Below are positions 1-10,464 of a stretch of DNA of 64,000 bases, piece after piece. Source of the stretch: an uncultured Phocaeicola sp. Its GTDB lineage: Bacteria > Bacteroidota > Bacteroidia > Bacteroidales > Bacteroidaceae. The translations under genes were made by a program, and so were the position numbers. Within the stretch, counting starts at the first letter, position 1. Each line of letters opens with the position of its first letter. The notes under the pieces were generated by a model, which did not search any database, was not told the origin of the DNA, and was given only the letters and a program-made list of their open reading frames with translations. The stretch spans positions 1 through 64,000 of the forward strand of contig CAUBDX010000005.1 of NCBI GenBank assembly GCA_958434805.1, written 5' to 3'.

Positions 1-54
1 CTCAAAATATCGCAGCTTAAAAAAATGAGTCGATTTTTATAGTCAATGAAAAAA

Positions 55-87
55 AGAAGGCGCATCGTGTATTACGACACACCTTCT
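55..87 (-). terminator. Intrinsic terminator of the GH20 gene
   Basis: On the minus strand AGAAGG pairs with CCTTCT, and the inner 8 positions also pair with some G-U pairs around a 5-nt loop. A run of seven A at 48-55 of the plus strand gives the U-tract. It lies just past the stop of the hexosaminidase gene. Confidence 0.75.
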
Positions 88-112
88 ACACAGCAAGAGA
101 AAGAAATATCTT

Positions 113-2092
113 TTATTGCGTGCAATTTATATTCCGCAACTTCCCTCTGAACCCATTCTGCACATCCCCAATCTGCCGCATGGGAAACACCAAAGTTTCC
201 TGCATATACATCTTGTCCTTGCGTTTATGAGTATAGTTGTAAAACTGCTTGACACGTCCTTCCAAACGTTCCGCTTTCTCGCCGTTTATGTAAAGAGTAG
301 TACCTTTGTGGTCTCCCTCTATGCGTACCTTCGTCCATGCTCCGGCAGGCAGTGTGGCAGCGTGGAATACAAACGTATAGCCGTCACGGCTGAAAGCCAA
401 TTTTCCCTTATTTTCCCAATTGGCATATACGGTGGAATGAGGACCTTTAAACAAAATACCGTTGATATTTTGGTCTTTGTCCGGATTTATTTCAAATTCT
501 ACCACGTATGGATAGCCTACCTCCGGCAACATAGTGGCAATGCTGTCCGTACCGTTCAAAGACAGTTCTTCATTCTGCCCCGGAAGGACTACCTCACCCT
601 GCACACGCCCCAGCAGGTTGACACCGGGAGCTTCAGGCATCTGTTTGCACAATTCCTCAAATTCCTCGTAAGAAACCATTTCATTCTTCCCTCTCCACAT
701 CTTCTCGGCCAGTACCTGAGCGGCCGGGAATGTACGGAAATGCACATCCTGTTGTGACACACCGTTACCACAATGGTCATTCCATACGGCAAACATACCT
801 CCCAACAGTCCCGGAGTTCCTTCAGGCAACTCTTCCTTAGGATTCACTTTACCCACACGCCATTGCTCATACAGCCATTTCGTGTCCAGGAAATCACGAT
901 AATATCCGGCAGCCGGAACAATATAAAGATAAGCATCACACGTATTGATAATCTTATATCCGTCTTTCAAAGAAGCATTAGGATCAATCCAATCGTATGA
1001 CCAGGCATTAATAGTTACATTATCCGCTTTCACCGGAGTGTTTCCTTTCAACCAGCGCAGTGCTCCCCACATACGGACATTCTTCCCGTATTTCTCTACA
1101 TACTTCAGATACCGATCTGTAAAATAGCGGAATTTCTCAGCTTCCTTGGCATTGTACTCGTCTGTACCGATATGTACGTCGGGACCTATGAAAACCGGTT
1201 TCTCACCAGAAAGATACTCATCCAGCAAAGAATCTACAAAACGATAGGTTTCCTCCTTGTACAAATCCAAATGATCCATTCCATATTTATCACTGCCTAT
1301 CTCGGGTTTATAATGTGTAAAGGCCAATGAATGAGCCGGAATATCAATCTCCGGAATCACATTCACACCATATTCCATGCCCAGACGTTGCAGATCGGTG
1401 AATTCTTTCTTGGTATAAGAACCATCCTTGGCGGTCAGCCCCGGAAAACGCTCACTCTCCAGGCGGAAAGCAGCATAGGTCTTGTTCCAGTCGTTATCAA
1501 AGAACTGTACAAAACCATTGTCATTGAGATGAATCTGGAATTCATTCAGTTTATAGAACGATAGTATTTTGACATATTGCCGCAGGAAATCCATTGTGAA
1601 GAACTTACGGCCCACATCCAGCATGAAGCCACGACTGGGATATTGCGGCCAGTCACGGGCAACTCCTTTGGGCAACTGTCCTTTTTCATTATAAAGAATC
1701 TGCAACAAACTCCGGGTTCCCCAAAAGACTCCCTGACGAGCCGGTGCTTCAATACCGGCATAGCGTCCGGCAGTCAGCACATACCCTTCCTTTCCCAATT
1801 GTTTGTCGGGTTTCATCAATGAAAGATAAATATCATTCTTTCCCGGTTTCCCGGTCCTAATGGTGTAGTTCCAATCCAACAGATCTTTCAAGTCCTGTGC
1901 CAGCACAGTCGCCACACTTTTCAGTGCCGCCTCATCGGCAGGAGCTACAACAATACTGCCTTCAGCAGGCAATACGAGTTTTCCACTTCCCCCCTTCCAC
2001 TCTTGCAGGGCGGGAATTACTTTCGGACATGTTTCCTTGGCCGAAACACACAGACACAAGGCCAACATCCATAAGGTTAGTAAGTGTTTCAT
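113..2092 (-). CDS. Secreted beta-N-acetylhexosaminidase, glycoside hydrolase family 20
   Basis: A 659-residue exported enzyme that should release terminal GlcNAc or GalNAc from glycans. Residues 1-18 are a signal peptide (MKHLLTLWMLALCLCVSA). A GH20b-like N-terminal domain follows to about residue 140, then the TIM-barrel, opened by 'SRGFMLDVGRKFF' with an 'HLNDN' strand. The acid/base pair is D311-E312 in 'HIGTDEYN', the GH20 signature used in substrate-assisted catalysis. The last 150 or so residues look like a LamG/concanavalin-type beta-sandwich, plausibly carbohydrate binding. It is the first gene from the left edge and lies 49 bp downstream of mutS on the same strand, so some read-through from mutS is possible. 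Family call secure; substrate inferred. Confidence 0.93.
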   Translation of the reverse strand: MKHLLTLWMLALCLCVSAKETCPKVIPALQEWKGGSGKLVLPAEGSIVVAPADEAALKSVATVLAQDLKDLLDWNYTIRTGKPGKNDIYLSLMKPDKQLGKEGYVLTAGRYAGIEAPARQGVFWGTRSLLQILYNEKGQLPKGVARDWPQYPSRGFMLDVGRKFFTMDFLRQYVKILSFYKLNEFQIHLNDNGFVQFFDNDWNKTYAAFRLESERFPGLTAKDGSYTKKEFTDLQRLGMEYGVNVIPEIDIPAHSLAFTHYKPEIGSDKYGMDHLDLYKEETYRFVDSLLDEYLSGEKPVFIGPDVHIGTDEYNAKEAEKFRYFTDRYLKYVEKYGKNVRMWGALRWLKGNTPVKADNVTINAWSYDWIDPNASLKDGYKIINTCDAYLYIVPAAGYYRDFLDTKWLYEQWRVGKVNPKEELPEGTPGLLGGMFAVWNDHCGNGVSQQDVHFRTFPAAQVLAEKMWRGKNEMVSYEEFEELCKQMPEAPGVNLLGRVQGEVVLPGQNEELSLNGTDSIATMLPEVGYPYVVEFEINPDKDQNINGILFKGPHSTVYANWENKGKLAFSRDGYTFVFHAATLPAGAWTKVRIEGDHKGTTLYINGEKAERLEGRVKQFYNYTHKRKDKMYMQETLVFPMRQIGDVQNGFRGKLRNINCTQ

Positions 2093-2141
2093 GATAATGA
2101 TTAATGGTTAGTAATTAACGGTTAATGAAAAATGAAGGCAT

Positions 2142-4754
2142 TTATTTGCCTTTTACTATCTTCTTGATATCATTCAGTTTATTCAATGCTTCAAGAGGGG
2201 TCAGATTATTGACATCCAAATTCAGAATCTCATCCCGTATCTGACTCAATACCGGATCATCCAACTGGAAGAAGCTGAGCTGCATTCCGCTCCGGCCGGA
2301 CGCTATCTCAGCCGTAGGCTTGGCAATGCCCTGCTGGCGGTTGTCCGTTTCCAGTTGATGCAGAATATCATTGGCACGCTTCACGATGCTTTTCGGCATA
2401 CCTGCCATCTTTGCCACATGAATACCGAAAGAATGTTCGCTGCCGCCACGTTCCAGTTTGCGCAGAAAAATCACTTTATTATCTATCTCCTTCACAGATA
2501 CATTGTAATTCTTGATGCGCTTGAAAGATTTCTCCATCTCGTTCAACTCATGATAATGAGTGGCAAACAACGTACGTGCCTTGGCTTTAGGATGCTCGTG
2601 AATATGCTCCACAATAGCCCAAGCAATGGAAATACCATCATAAGTGGAGGTTCCCCGTCCCAACTCATCAAACAGCACCAAACTGCGGCTAGAGAGGTTG
2701 TTCAAAATATTTGCCGCCTCATTCATTTCAACCATAAAGGTAGATTCGCCCACAGAGATGTTATCGCTGGCTCCCACACGGGTGAATATTTTATCCACCA
2801 TACCGATCCGCGCACTTTCGGCAGGAACAAAACTACCCATCTGCGCCAACAAGGTAATCAGCGCAGTCTGGCGTAGCAAAGCCGACTTACCCGCCATATT
2901 GGGACCGGTAATGATAATGATTTGCTGGGTTTCCGAGTCCAGAAAGACATCATTGGCAATATACTTCTCCCCTACCGGAAGCTGCTTCTCGATGACAGGA
3001 TGACGGCCTTGCCTGATGTCAATCACCTCACTGTCCTCCACAACAGGACGGATATAATTGTTCTCTTTCGCCACATTGGCAAAAGCCAGCAGACAATCCA
3101 ATCGGGCAATCTGACTGGCATTAATCTGAATGGCTGGAATAAACTCTGCCAAAGCGACCACCAATTCGTTATAGAGCTTTGTTTCAAGCACTAAAATCTT
3201 ATCTTCGGCCCCCAAGATCTTTTCTTCGTATTCTTTCAGTTCCTGAGTAATATAGCGTTCCGCATTCACCAGCGTCTGTTTACGGATCCAGTCGGCAGGT
3301 ACCTTGTCCTTATGCGTGTTACGCACCTCAATATAGTAACCGAACACATTGTTATAAGCAATTTTCAAGCTGGGAATGCCGGTCAGCTCACTTTCACGTT
3401 GCTGTACTTTGAGCAGATAATCCTTGCCGGAAAAAGCTATCTGCCGCAGTTCGTCCAGTTCCGCGTTCACCCCGTCTGCTATCACACCGCCTTTATTCAC
3501 CAGCAAAGGAGGATCATTCTTAACCTCTTTCGCTATTTTTTCACGGATAGACAGACATAAATTCAGTTGTTCCCCAATACGGCGGAGACTCCCGTTATCC
3601 GCATTCAAACAGGCATTCTTAATCGGCTCTATGGCTTGCAAAGCTACTTTAAGTTGCACCACCTCGCGTGGAGAGATTCGTCCTACGGCAGCTTTCGAAA
3701 CAATACGTTCCAAATCTCCTATCAGATGTAGTTTCTCTTCTATGAACTCTTTGAAATCCGGCTCGCGGAAGAAGTATTCCACTACATCCAGACGCTCATT
3801 GACAGGCTTCTCATCTTTCAACGGAAAGACTACCCAGCGTTTTAGCAAACGGGCTCCCATAGGGCTGATAGTGCGGTCGATCACATCCAGCAGACTGGTT
3901 CCGCCCTCATTCATGCTACCTATAAGTTCCAAGCTCCGTACCGTGAATTTATCCAGCCGCACATAACGGTCTTCCTCTATACGGGAAAGAGAAGTTATAT
4001 GGCCGATCTGATAATGCTGCGTCATATTGAGGTATTGCAAAATAGCTCCCGAAGCTACAATACCATTCTTAAGGTGCTCCACCCCGAAACCTTTTAAGTT
4101 CTTGGTCTCAAAGTGCTTCAACAGCTTCTCGCGTGAGGAACTTTCATTAAACACCCAGTCATCCAACTCAAAAGTAAAGAACTTGCTTCCGAAATTTCCT
4201 TCAAACATTCCCCGTTTACCACGTTCGAAAAGCACCTCTTTGGGGGCGAAATTATTTAATAACTTGTCTATATAGTCAAAAGGCCCCTCTGCGGTAAGGA
4301 ACTCACCGGTAGAGATATCAAGGAAGGCCACACCACAACTGGCTTTCCCAAAATGAACGGCAGCCAGAAAATTATTTTCTTTGTACGAAAGAACATTGTC
4401 ATTGATGGCTACACCCGGAGTCACCAATTCGGTGATACCGCGCTTTACCAGTTTCTTGGTCATCTTGGGATCTTCCAATTGGTCACAAATGGCCACCCGC
4501 TTGCCGGCACGTACCAGCTTGGGCAAATACGTGTCCAATGCATGGAAAGGAAAGCCGGCCATTTCTACGCTCTTTGCCTGTCCATTGGCCCGCTTGGTCA
4601 GCGTAATACCCAAAATCTCTGAGGCAACAATAGCGTCTTCTGAATAAGTTTCATAAAAATCCCCGCACCTGAATAGCATAATCGCATCGGGATGCTTTGC
4701 CTTCAACTCAAAAAACTGCTTCATCATCGGGGTTAAAACTACATCATTTGCCAC
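2142..4754 (-). CDS. mutS: DNA mismatch repair protein MutS
   Basis: Recognises mismatches and starts methyl-independent repair. Visible parts in order: the mismatch-binding N-terminus '[20 protein letters not shown]' with the Phe-x-Glu motif in 'GDFYETY', the connector and lever domains, and the ATPase with Walker A 'GPNMAGKS', the signature region '[18 protein letters not shown]', Walker B '[12 protein letters not shown]' and 'FATHYHEL'. I start it at GTG 4754 (870 residues), preceded by AAAGGA. The longer reading frame would begin at a TTG at 4793, which lies inside the TATCTTTG promoter box and so cannot be in the mRNA. Divergent from the flavin reductase gene. Very sure of identity, fairly sure of start. 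Confidence 0.96.
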   Translation of the reverse strand: MANDVVLTPMMKQFFELKAKHPDAIMLFRCGDFYETYSEDAIVASEILGITLTKRANGQAKSVEMAGFPFHALDTYLPKLVRAGKRVAICDQLEDPKMTKKLVKRGITELVTPGVAINDNVLSYKENNFLAAVHFGKASCGVAFLDISTGEFLTAEGPFDYIDKLLNNFAPKEVLFERGKRGMFEGNFGSKFFTFELDDWVFNESSSREKLLKHFETKNLKGFGVEHLKNGIVASGAILQYLNMTQHYQIGHITSLSRIEEDRYVRLDKFTVRSLELIGSMNEGGTSLLDVIDRTISPMGARLLKRWVVFPLKDEKPVNERLDVVEYFFREPDFKEFIEEKLHLIGDLERIVSKAAVGRISPREVVQLKVALQAIEPIKNACLNADNGSLRRIGEQLNLCLSIREKIAKEVKNDPPLLVNKGGVIADGVNAELDELRQIAFSGKDYLLKVQQRESELTGIPSLKIAYNNVFGYYIEVRNTHKDKVPADWIRKQTLVNAERYITQELKEYEEKILGAEDKILVLETKLYNELVVALAEFIPAIQINASQIARLDCLLAFANVAKENNYIRPVVEDSEVIDIRQGRHPVIEKQLPVGEKYIANDVFLDSETQQIIIITGPNMAGKSALLRQTALITLLAQMGSFVPAESARIGMVDKIFTRVGASDNISVGESTFMVEMNEAANILNNLSSRSLVLFDELGRGTSTYDGISIAWAIVEHIHEHPKAKARTLFATHYHELNEMEKSFKRIKNYNVSVKEIDNKVIFLRKLERGGSEHSFGIHVAKMAGMPKSIVKRANDILHQLETDNRQQGIAKPTAEIASGRSGMQLSFFQLDDPVLSQIRDEILNLDVNNLTPLEALNKLNDIKKIVKGK

Positions 4755-4790
4755 TGTATCGTCCTTTCTTTTTTTAATTAATATTTCTCG

Positions 4791-4798
4791 CAAAGATA
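4791..4798 (-). promoter_or_regulatory. mutS promoter -7 box
   Basis: TATCTTTG on the minus strand matches the Bacteroides TAnnTTTG consensus and sits about 37 bp upstream of the GTG start. It makes any mutS start further upstream unlikely. Confidence 0.65.
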
Positions 4799-4841
4799 AT
4801 AATTAGCAAATTTAATCTGAAACAGTAAAAGAAAAAAATTA

Positions 4842-4849
4842 TATCTTTG
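4842..4849 (+). promoter_or_regulatory. Flavin reductase promoter -7 box
   Basis: TATCTTTG, a full TAnnTTTG match 24 bp before the ATG at 4873. It is back to back with the mutS promoter, about 45 bp away. No clear -33 TTTG is seen. Confidence 0.6.
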
Positions 4850-4872
4850 TACTAGCTAAAAATACGGAAACA

Positions 4873-5379
4873 ATGAAAGAAATAAAAGTAAACGAACTGA
4901 CTGACAATCTGTTTGAGACAATCAGCAAGGAATGGATGTTGGTAACCGCCGGTACCAAAGACAAATTCAACACCATGACGGCAAACTGGGGAGGTGCAGG
5001 ATTTCTATGGAACCGTCCGGTAGCCTTTATCTTTATCCGCCCCGAACGTTATACATTCGACTTTATAGAGCAGAATGACTATCTCACTCTCTCTTTTCTA
5101 GGTGAAGAGCATAAAGAAATACATAAGATATGCGGTTCCAAATCGGGACGTGACATGGATAAAGTAAAAGCGACAGGACTATCGCCCTTGTTCACCGAGA
5201 ACGGAAGCATCACTTTTGAGCAGGCGCGGTTGACTTTTGAATGCAAGAAACTGTATGCCGATCTGATCAAGCCCGGAAACTTTATCGACAAGAGCATTAC
5301 GGACCGATGGTATGGGGAATCACACGGTGGTTTTCACAAGATGTATGTGGTGGAAATTGTAAATGTGCTAAGCCGCTAA
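4873..5379 (+). CDS. Flavin reductase-like FMN-binding protein
   Basis: A 168-residue cytoplasmic protein of the flavin reductase/DIM6-NTAB family, which binds FMN in a split-barrel dimer. 'MLVTAGTKDKFNTMTANWGG' is the typical N-terminal flavin-binding strand-loop, followed by 'RPVAFIFIRPERYTFDFI' and 'LTLSFLGEEHKEI'. No signal peptide. The physiological partner is not evident. Single-gene unit with its own promoter; a bidirectional terminator follows. Confidence 0.85.
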   Translation: MKEIKVNELTDNLFETISKEWMLVTAGTKDKFNTMTANWGGAGFLWNRPVAFIFIRPERYTFDFIEQNDYLTLSFLGEEHKEIHKICGSKSGRDMDKVKATGLSPLFTENGSITFEQARLTFECKKLYADLIKPGNFIDKSITDRWYGESHGGFHKMYVVEIVNVLSR

Positions 5380-5450
5380 TTAACGGCATCGATTGTTTTT
5401 TTACTGCTGCTCCTTGTATTGACTATATTAAAGGATATGATCGATACGAA

Positions 5451-5485
5451 AAAAGCCCGTCAAACTGTATGTTTAACGGGCTTTT
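5451..5485. terminator. Bidirectional terminator between flavin reductase and tRNA-Gln
   Basis: AAAAGCCCGT pairs with ACGGGCTTTT around a 15-nt loop whose ends also pair (CAAAC/GTTTA). A-rich on one side and T-rich on the other, so it can serve both converging transcripts. Confidence 0.8.
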
Positions 5486-5508
5486 GTTTCATTTCGGATT
5501 GAAAACTG

Positions 5509-5579
5509 TTGGACTACCAAGATTCGAACTTGGACAAACAGAACCAAAACCTGTTGTGCTACCATTACACCATAGTCCA
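5509..5579 (-). tRNA. tRNA-Gln (anticodon TTG)
   Basis: The minus strand folds as a full cloverleaf of 71 nt. The acceptor stem is TGGACTA/TAGTCCA, the D arm contains AATGGTAGC, the anticodon stem ACAGG/TCTGT has loop TTTTGGT (anticodon TTG, reads CAA), and the T arm contains GTTCGAATC. CCA is not encoded: the bases after the discriminator A read CAG. Confidence 0.95.
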
Positions 5580-5609
5580 ATCATTATGTGCTTTCCTTAG
5601 AAATCGGTG

Positions 5610-5617
5610 CAAAGATA
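5610..5617 (-). promoter_or_regulatory. tRNA-Gln promoter -7 box
   Basis: TATCTTTG on the minus strand, about 30 bp upstream of the mature tRNA 5' end, leaving a short leader for RNase P to remove. Confidence 0.6.
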
Positions 5618-5659
5618 CGTTTTTCCTGCAATATATTCCAAATATTTTCGCACTTTTTT

Positions 5660-5689
5660 TTGCAATAAAGTGCAAATGCTTAACTTTGC
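5660..5689 (+). promoter_or_regulatory. Promoter of the first tricorn-like protease gene
   Basis: TTTG at 5660-5663 and TAACTTTG at 5682-5689 are 18 bp apart. This is a near-ideal Bacteroides -33/-7 pair, ending 24 bp before the ATG. Confidence 0.75.
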
Positions 5690-5713
5690 GTACAAACTAA
5701 AAGAAATAAATAC

Positions 5714-8700
5714 ATGAAAAAACTTCTAACTTGCCTTGCTTTAAGCTTTGTTGCAGCAAGCAGTTATGCAGCTACACCTTTATGGCTGCGTGACGTGCAA
5801 ATTTCCCCCGACGGCACGGAAATTGCATTCTGTTATAAAGGAGACATCTATAAAGTACCCGCCAACGGAGGAACTGCCACCCAACTCACTACACAAGCCT
5901 CATACGAGTGCAGCCCCATCTGGTCACCGGATAGTAAACAGATTGCCTTCGCCAGTGACCGCAATGGCAATTTCGACCTGTTCGTCATGTCGGCCGATGG
6001 CGGAGCAGCCCGGCGTCTTACCACCCATTCGGCTTCCGAAATACCGTCAACCTTCACCACCGACGGCAACTATATCCTGTTCTCGGCCTCTATCCAAGAC
6101 CCTGCCAACAGTGCCTTGTTCCCTACCTCGGCCATGACAGAACTATACAAAGTCCCGGTAACCGGCGGACGTACCGAACAGGTGCTGGGTACTCCCGCAG
6201 AAATGGTCTGCTTTGACAAATCAGGAAAAACATTTCTCTACCAAGACCGCAAAGGTTTTGAAGACGAATGGCGCAAACACCACACCTCGTCCATCACCCG
6301 TGACGTATGGTTATATGATTCGGAAAACGGCAAGCATACCAACCTGACCGCCCATGCAGGCGAAGACCGTAACCCTGTATTTGCGCCCGACGGGCAAACC
6401 GTTTATTTCCTGAGCGAACGAGACGGAAGTACATTCAACGTATATTCCTTTCCGATAAGTAGTCCTCAATCATTGAAAACGGTCACCCATTTCAAGACCC
6501 ATCCGGTCCGCTTCCTGTCAATGGGCAGCAACGGCACTCTCTGTTATACGTATGATGGAGAAATATACACTCAAAAACAAGGAGATAAACCGCAGAAAGT
6601 CAAAATCGATATCATCCGTGATGACCAAAATACAATAGCGGATCTGAATTTCAGTAACGGAGCAACCTCAGCTACCGTATCACCGGACGGCAAACAAGTT
6701 GCTTTCATTGTACGAGGTGAAGTATTCGTCACTTCCGCCGATTATAATACCACCAAGCAAATCACACATACCCCTGCCCGTGAAGCAGGACTTACTTTCT
6801 CACCGGACAACCGTACTTTGGCGTACGCCAGTGAACGCAACGGAAACTGGGAACTTTACATGGCCAAGATTGCACGTAAGGAAGAAGCCAACTTCCCCAA
6901 TGCGACTGCCATTGAAGAAGAAGTACTCCTGCCTTCGGACAAGACAGAACGTACCTATCCGCAATTCTCACCGGACGGGAAGGAACTTGCCTTTATAGAA
7001 GACCGTAACCGGTTGATGGTGCTTAATCTGGAAACCAAAAAAGTACGTCAGGTCACTGACGGTTCCACCTGGTTCAGTACCGGCGGTGGCTTTGACTATT
7101 CATGGTCGCCGGACGGCAAATGGTTCACATTGGAATTTATCGGAAACCGGCATGATCCATATTCCGATATAGGTATGGTAAGTGCACAAGGAGGAAAAAT
7201 TATCAATCTGACCAATAGCGGCTATACCAGTGGCTCCCCCCGCTGGGTACTGGATGGTAATGCCATTTTATTCATTACCGAGCGTTATGGTATGCGTGCC
7301 CATGCCTCATGGGGATCACTGAACGATGTGATGCTGGTATTTATGAACCAGGATGCATACGACAAATTCCGCCTGAGCAAAGAAGATTACGAATTGCAGA
7401 AAGAACTGGAAAAAGAACAAAAGAACACAACCGAAGCCAAGAAAAACGATAAAAAGAAAGGTGATAACAAAGAAAAATCCGAAGAGAAGAAAGAGGAAAA
7501 AGTAAAGGACATTGTGGTGGAACTGAACAACATAGAGGACCGCATCGTACGCCTTACTCCCAACTCTTCCGATTTGGGGAGCGCCATTATCACCAAAGAC
7601 GGCGAGACCTTATATTACCTCTCTGCCTTTGAAGGCGGCTATGACCTGTGGAAAATGAATCTGCGCAAGAAAGATACCAAGTTGCTCCATAAAATGGATG
7701 CCGGATGGGCCAACATGGAAATGGACAAGGATGGAAAGAACTTGTTCTTGCTAGGCAGTAACACGATGCAGAAAATGGGTACTGATTCTGAAAGTTTGAA
7801 GCCCATCAGCTATCAAGCCCACGTGAAAATGGACCTCGCAGCCGAACGTGACTATATGTTCAACCATGTATACAAACAAGAACAGAAACGCTTCTACAAC
7901 CTGAACATGCACGGAATAGACTGGGATGCCATGACCAAAGCCTATCGCAAGTTCCTGCCGCATATCGATAATAATTATGACTTTGCGGAATTACTGAGCG
8001 AATATCTGGGTGAACTGAACGTTTCACATACCGGAGGACGTTTCCGTCCGCAACTGAAAGGAGATGCCACCGCTACCTTAGGATTACTGTATGACTGGAA
8101 TCATAACGGCAAAGGTCTGTTGATTTCTGAAGTAGTGGAAAAAGGCCCCTTCGACCACGCCCGTTCCAAAGTGAAGGCCGGAAATATCATTGAAAAGATC
8201 GACGGTCAAGAAATCACTCCCGAAAGCGATTACTCTGTTCTGCTGAACGGTAAAGCCAGAAAGAAAACACTGGTTACGCTCTATAACCCGCAGACCAAAG
8301 AACGTTGGGAAGAAGTAGTTGTTCCTGTCAGCAATGGTGTAATGAGCGATCTGCTCTATGCACGCTGGGTAAAACAACGGGCAGCCGATGTAGACAAATG
8401 GTCGAACGGCCGTTTGGGATATGTGCACATTGAATCCATGGGAGATGACAGCTTCCGTTCCGTTTATTCGGATATTCTGGGCAAGTACAATAACCGTGAA
8501 GGTATCGTCATCGATACCCGTTTCAATGGCGGAGGACGTTTGCACGAGGATATTGAGATCCTGTTCAGCGGAAAGAAATACTTTACACAGGTAGTTCGCG
8601 GACGTGAAGCTTGCGATATGCCCAGCCGCCGTTGGAACAAGCCGAGTATCATGGTGCAGTGTGAAGCCAACTACAGTAACGCACACGGCACTCCGTGGGT

Positions 8701-8968
8701 ATACAGCCATCAAAAAATAGGCAAGCTGGTAGGTATGCCTGTACCGGGAACCATGACCAGCGTATCTTGGGAAACATTGCAGGATCCGACACTGGTATTC
8801 GGCATTCCTGTTATCGGCTATCGCTTGCCGGATGGAAGTTATCTGGAAAATTCACAATTAGAGCCGGATATCAAAGTGGCCAATTCACCGGAAACAGTAG
8901 TGAAAGGTGAAGACACACAATTGAAAGCTGCGGTAGACGAGCTGTTGAAAGAGATAGACGGAAAATAA
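5714..8968 (+). CDS. Tricorn-like S41 family protein, exported; nucleophile motif altered
   Basis: A 1084-residue protein with a signal peptide (residues 1-20, ending ASSYAA). The first half has two blocks of PD40/TolB-type propeller repeats ('SPDGTEIAF', 'SPDSKQIAFASDRNGNFDL', 'SPDGKQVAFI'). A Lys/Glu-rich stretch follows at about 560-605, then a tricorn C1 domain, a PDZ domain (about 785-870) and an S41 domain. Family members degrade peptides in the periplasm. The His of 'NVSHTGG' and the Glu of 'YLENSQLEPDI' are present. Where tricorn proteins have S-x-S-D-G-D, this one reads S988-N-A-H-G, so the usual Ser before Asp is replaced by Ala. It may be inactive, use S988, or belong to a variant group. 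Compare the paralogue at 54297. Confidence 0.85.
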   Translation: MKKLLTCLALSFVAASSYAATPLWLRDVQISPDGTEIAFCYKGDIYKVPANGGTATQLTTQASYECSPIWSPDSKQIAFASDRNGNFDLFVMSADGGAARRLTTHSASEIPSTFTTDGNYILFSASIQDPANSALFPTSAMTELYKVPVTGGRTEQVLGTPAEMVCFDKSGKTFLYQDRKGFEDEWRKHHTSSITRDVWLYDSENGKHTNLTAHAGEDRNPVFAPDGQTVYFLSERDGSTFNVYSFPISSPQSLKTVTHFKTHPVRFLSMGSNGTLCYTYDGEIYTQKQGDKPQKVKIDIIRDDQNTIADLNFSNGATSATVSPDGKQVAFIVRGEVFVTSADYNTTKQITHTPAREAGLTFSPDNRTLAYASERNGNWELYMAKIARKEEANFPNATAIEEEVLLPSDKTERTYPQFSPDGKELAFIEDRNRLMVLNLETKKVRQVTDGSTWFSTGGGFDYSWSPDGKWFTLEFIGNRHDPYSDIGMVSAQGGKIINLTNSGYTSGSPRWVLDGNAILFITERYGMRAHASWGSLNDVMLVFMNQDAYDKFRLSKEDYELQKELEKEQKNTTEAKKNDKKKGDNKEKSEEKKEEKVKDIVVELNNIEDRIVRLTPNSSDLGSAIITKDGETLYYLSAFEGGYDLWKMNLRKKDTKLLHKMDAGWANMEMDKDGKNLFLLGSNTMQKMGTDSESLKPISYQAHVKMDLAAERDYMFNHVYKQEQKRFYNLNMHGIDWDAMTKAYRKFLPHIDNNYDFAELLSEYLGELNVSHTGGRFRPQLKGDATATLGLLYDWNHNGKGLLISEVVEKGPFDHARSKVKAGNIIEKIDGQEITPESDYSVLLNGKARKKTLVTLYNPQTKERWEEVVVPVSNGVMSDLLYARWVKQRAADVDKWSNGRLGYVHIESMGDDSFRSVYSDILGKYNNREGIVIDTRFNGGGRLHEDIEILFSGKKYFTQVVRGREACDMPSRRWNKPSIMVQCEANYSNAHGTPWVYSHQKIGKLVGMPVPGTMTSVSWETLQDPTLVFGIPVIGYRLPDGSYLENSQLEPDIKVANSPETVVKGEDTQLKAAVDELLKEIDGK

Positions 8969-8983
8969 GACGAAAGAAAAGAT

Positions 8984-9038
8984 ACAAACAAAACCGGAAG
9001 GAGAAACAACAGGTTTTCTTCTTCCGGTTTTTGTTTGT
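8984..9038. terminator. Bidirectional terminator between tricorn-like gene and tyrS
   Basis: Long inverted repeat with arms of 17-18 nt (8984-9000 and 9021-9038, core AAACCGGAAG/CTTCCGGTTT) between the two converging genes, with A- and T-rich outer parts. Confidence 0.8.
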
Positions 9039-9092
9039 AGGGACATTTACTGAATATCCCCTTTTTATTTATAAAAGAAGTTCTCTTTTTTC

Positions 9093-10385
9093 TTATTTGG
9101 CAATCACCAGATAATAGTTCTTCTTTCCGCGCTGAACCAGCAGGTATTTTTCATCCAGCAGGTCAGCAGTCGTAATCACCTGGTCAAAGGCACTTAATTT
9201 CTCCTTGTTCAATGAAACGCCACCGCCCTGTACAAGCTTACGCATCTCACCTTTAGAAGCGAAAACAGCGGCATTATCAACGAACAAGTCTACTGCCTTC
9301 ACACCTTCGGCCAATGCATCTCGTGACACCTCAAACTGAGGAACACCTTCGAACACTGCCAGCAACGTGTCTTCATCCAGCTTTTTCAACGCTTCGGAAG
9401 TGGCGTTACCAAACAGGATGCCCGATGCCTCAACAGCAGCATTGTAATCTTCTTCCGAATGAACCATCACAGTTACTTCCTTAGCCAGACGCTTCTGCAA
9501 TACACGCAAGTGCGGAGCTTCAGCATGTTCTGCTGTCAATGCTTCCACTTCTTCCTGACTCAGCGAAGTGAAAATCTTTATATAACGTGCGGCATCCTCG
9601 TCACTTACATTCAACCAGAACTGATAGAACTTGTAAGGAGAAGTATAACGGGGGTCCAACCAAATATTACCAGACTCAGTCTTACCGAACTTACCACCAT
9701 CGGCCTTTGTAATCAACGGGCAAGTCAATGCAAACACTTCACCGCCATTGGTACGGCGAATCAGCTCGGCCCCGGTAGTGATATTACCCCATTGATCCGA
9801 ACCACCCATCTGAAGTTTGCAGCCCTTTGTTTCATAAAGATGCAAGAAATCGTATCCCTGCAACAACTGGTAAGTAAATTCTGTAAATGACAAACCGTCA
9901 CGCGCCTCACCGTTCAAACGTTTCTGTACAGAATCCTTAGCCATCATATAATTCACTGTAATGTGCTTCCCTACCTCACGGGCAAAGTCCAGGAAAGTAA
10001 AATCCTTCATCCAGTCATAGTTATTCACCAATTCGGCTTTGTTGGGAGCATCGCTCTCAAAGTCAAGGAACTTAGCCAGCTGTTTCTTGATGCAAGCCAC
10101 ATTATGACGCAATGTTTCCTCGGTCAGCAAATTGCGTTCCTGCGATTTGCCGGAAGGGTCACCGATCATACCGGTCGCGCCGCCCACCAATGCCAACGGC
10201 TTATGACCGCAACGCTGGAAATGACGTAGCATCATCACACCACACAAGTGGCCGATATGCAGAGAATCAGCCGTAGGGTCAATACCCAGATAAGCTGTCA
10301 CTTGTTCTTTAGCCAATAACTCTTCGGTGCCCGGCATCATTGTGTGCACCATTCCACGCCATGTTAATTCTTCTACAAAATTCAT
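9093..10385 (-). CDS. tyrS: Tyrosyl-tRNA synthetase
   Basis: Charges tRNA-Tyr. A 430-residue class I synthetase with the HIGH motif at residues 43-46 ('SLHIGHLCG') and the KMSKS-type loop 'KFGKTESG' at about residue 230. 'GGSDQWGNI' contacts tyrosine, and a C-terminal S4-like RNA-binding domain includes 'VQGGGVSLN'. Length is normal for bacterial TyrS. It is the last gene of the metK-to-tyrS minus-strand block but has its own promoter box at 10431-10438. I looked for a T-box leader and saw none. Confidence 0.97.
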
Positions 10386-10430
10386 CGAATGATTATCTAT
10401 TTAAATGTTTGATTTATACTTTAAATGCCA

Positions 10431-10438
10431 CAAAAGTA
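10431..10438 (-). promoter_or_regulatory. tyrS promoter -7 box
   Basis: TACTTTTG on the minus strand fits TAnnTTTG and lies 46 bp upstream of the tyrS ATG, between it and the TatD-like gene. Confidence 0.55.
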
Positions 10439-10464
10439 CGACTCTTTATCTGAAGAAACAACTC

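Noticed and set aside
7400..7530. Low-complexity Lys/Glu stretch as a frameshift or repeat expansion
   Set aside because: The frame stays open and conserved domains continue on both sides; such charged linkers are common in this protein family.
8084..8713. 209-codon open frame on the minus strand inside the first tricorn-like gene
   Set aside because: Antisense shadow of a continuous S41/PDZ coding sequence; no protein features of its own.
10386..10464. T-box or other riboswitch before tyrS
   Set aside because: The gap is only 79 bp with no specifier or antiterminator element; T-boxes are not expected in Bacteroidetes.
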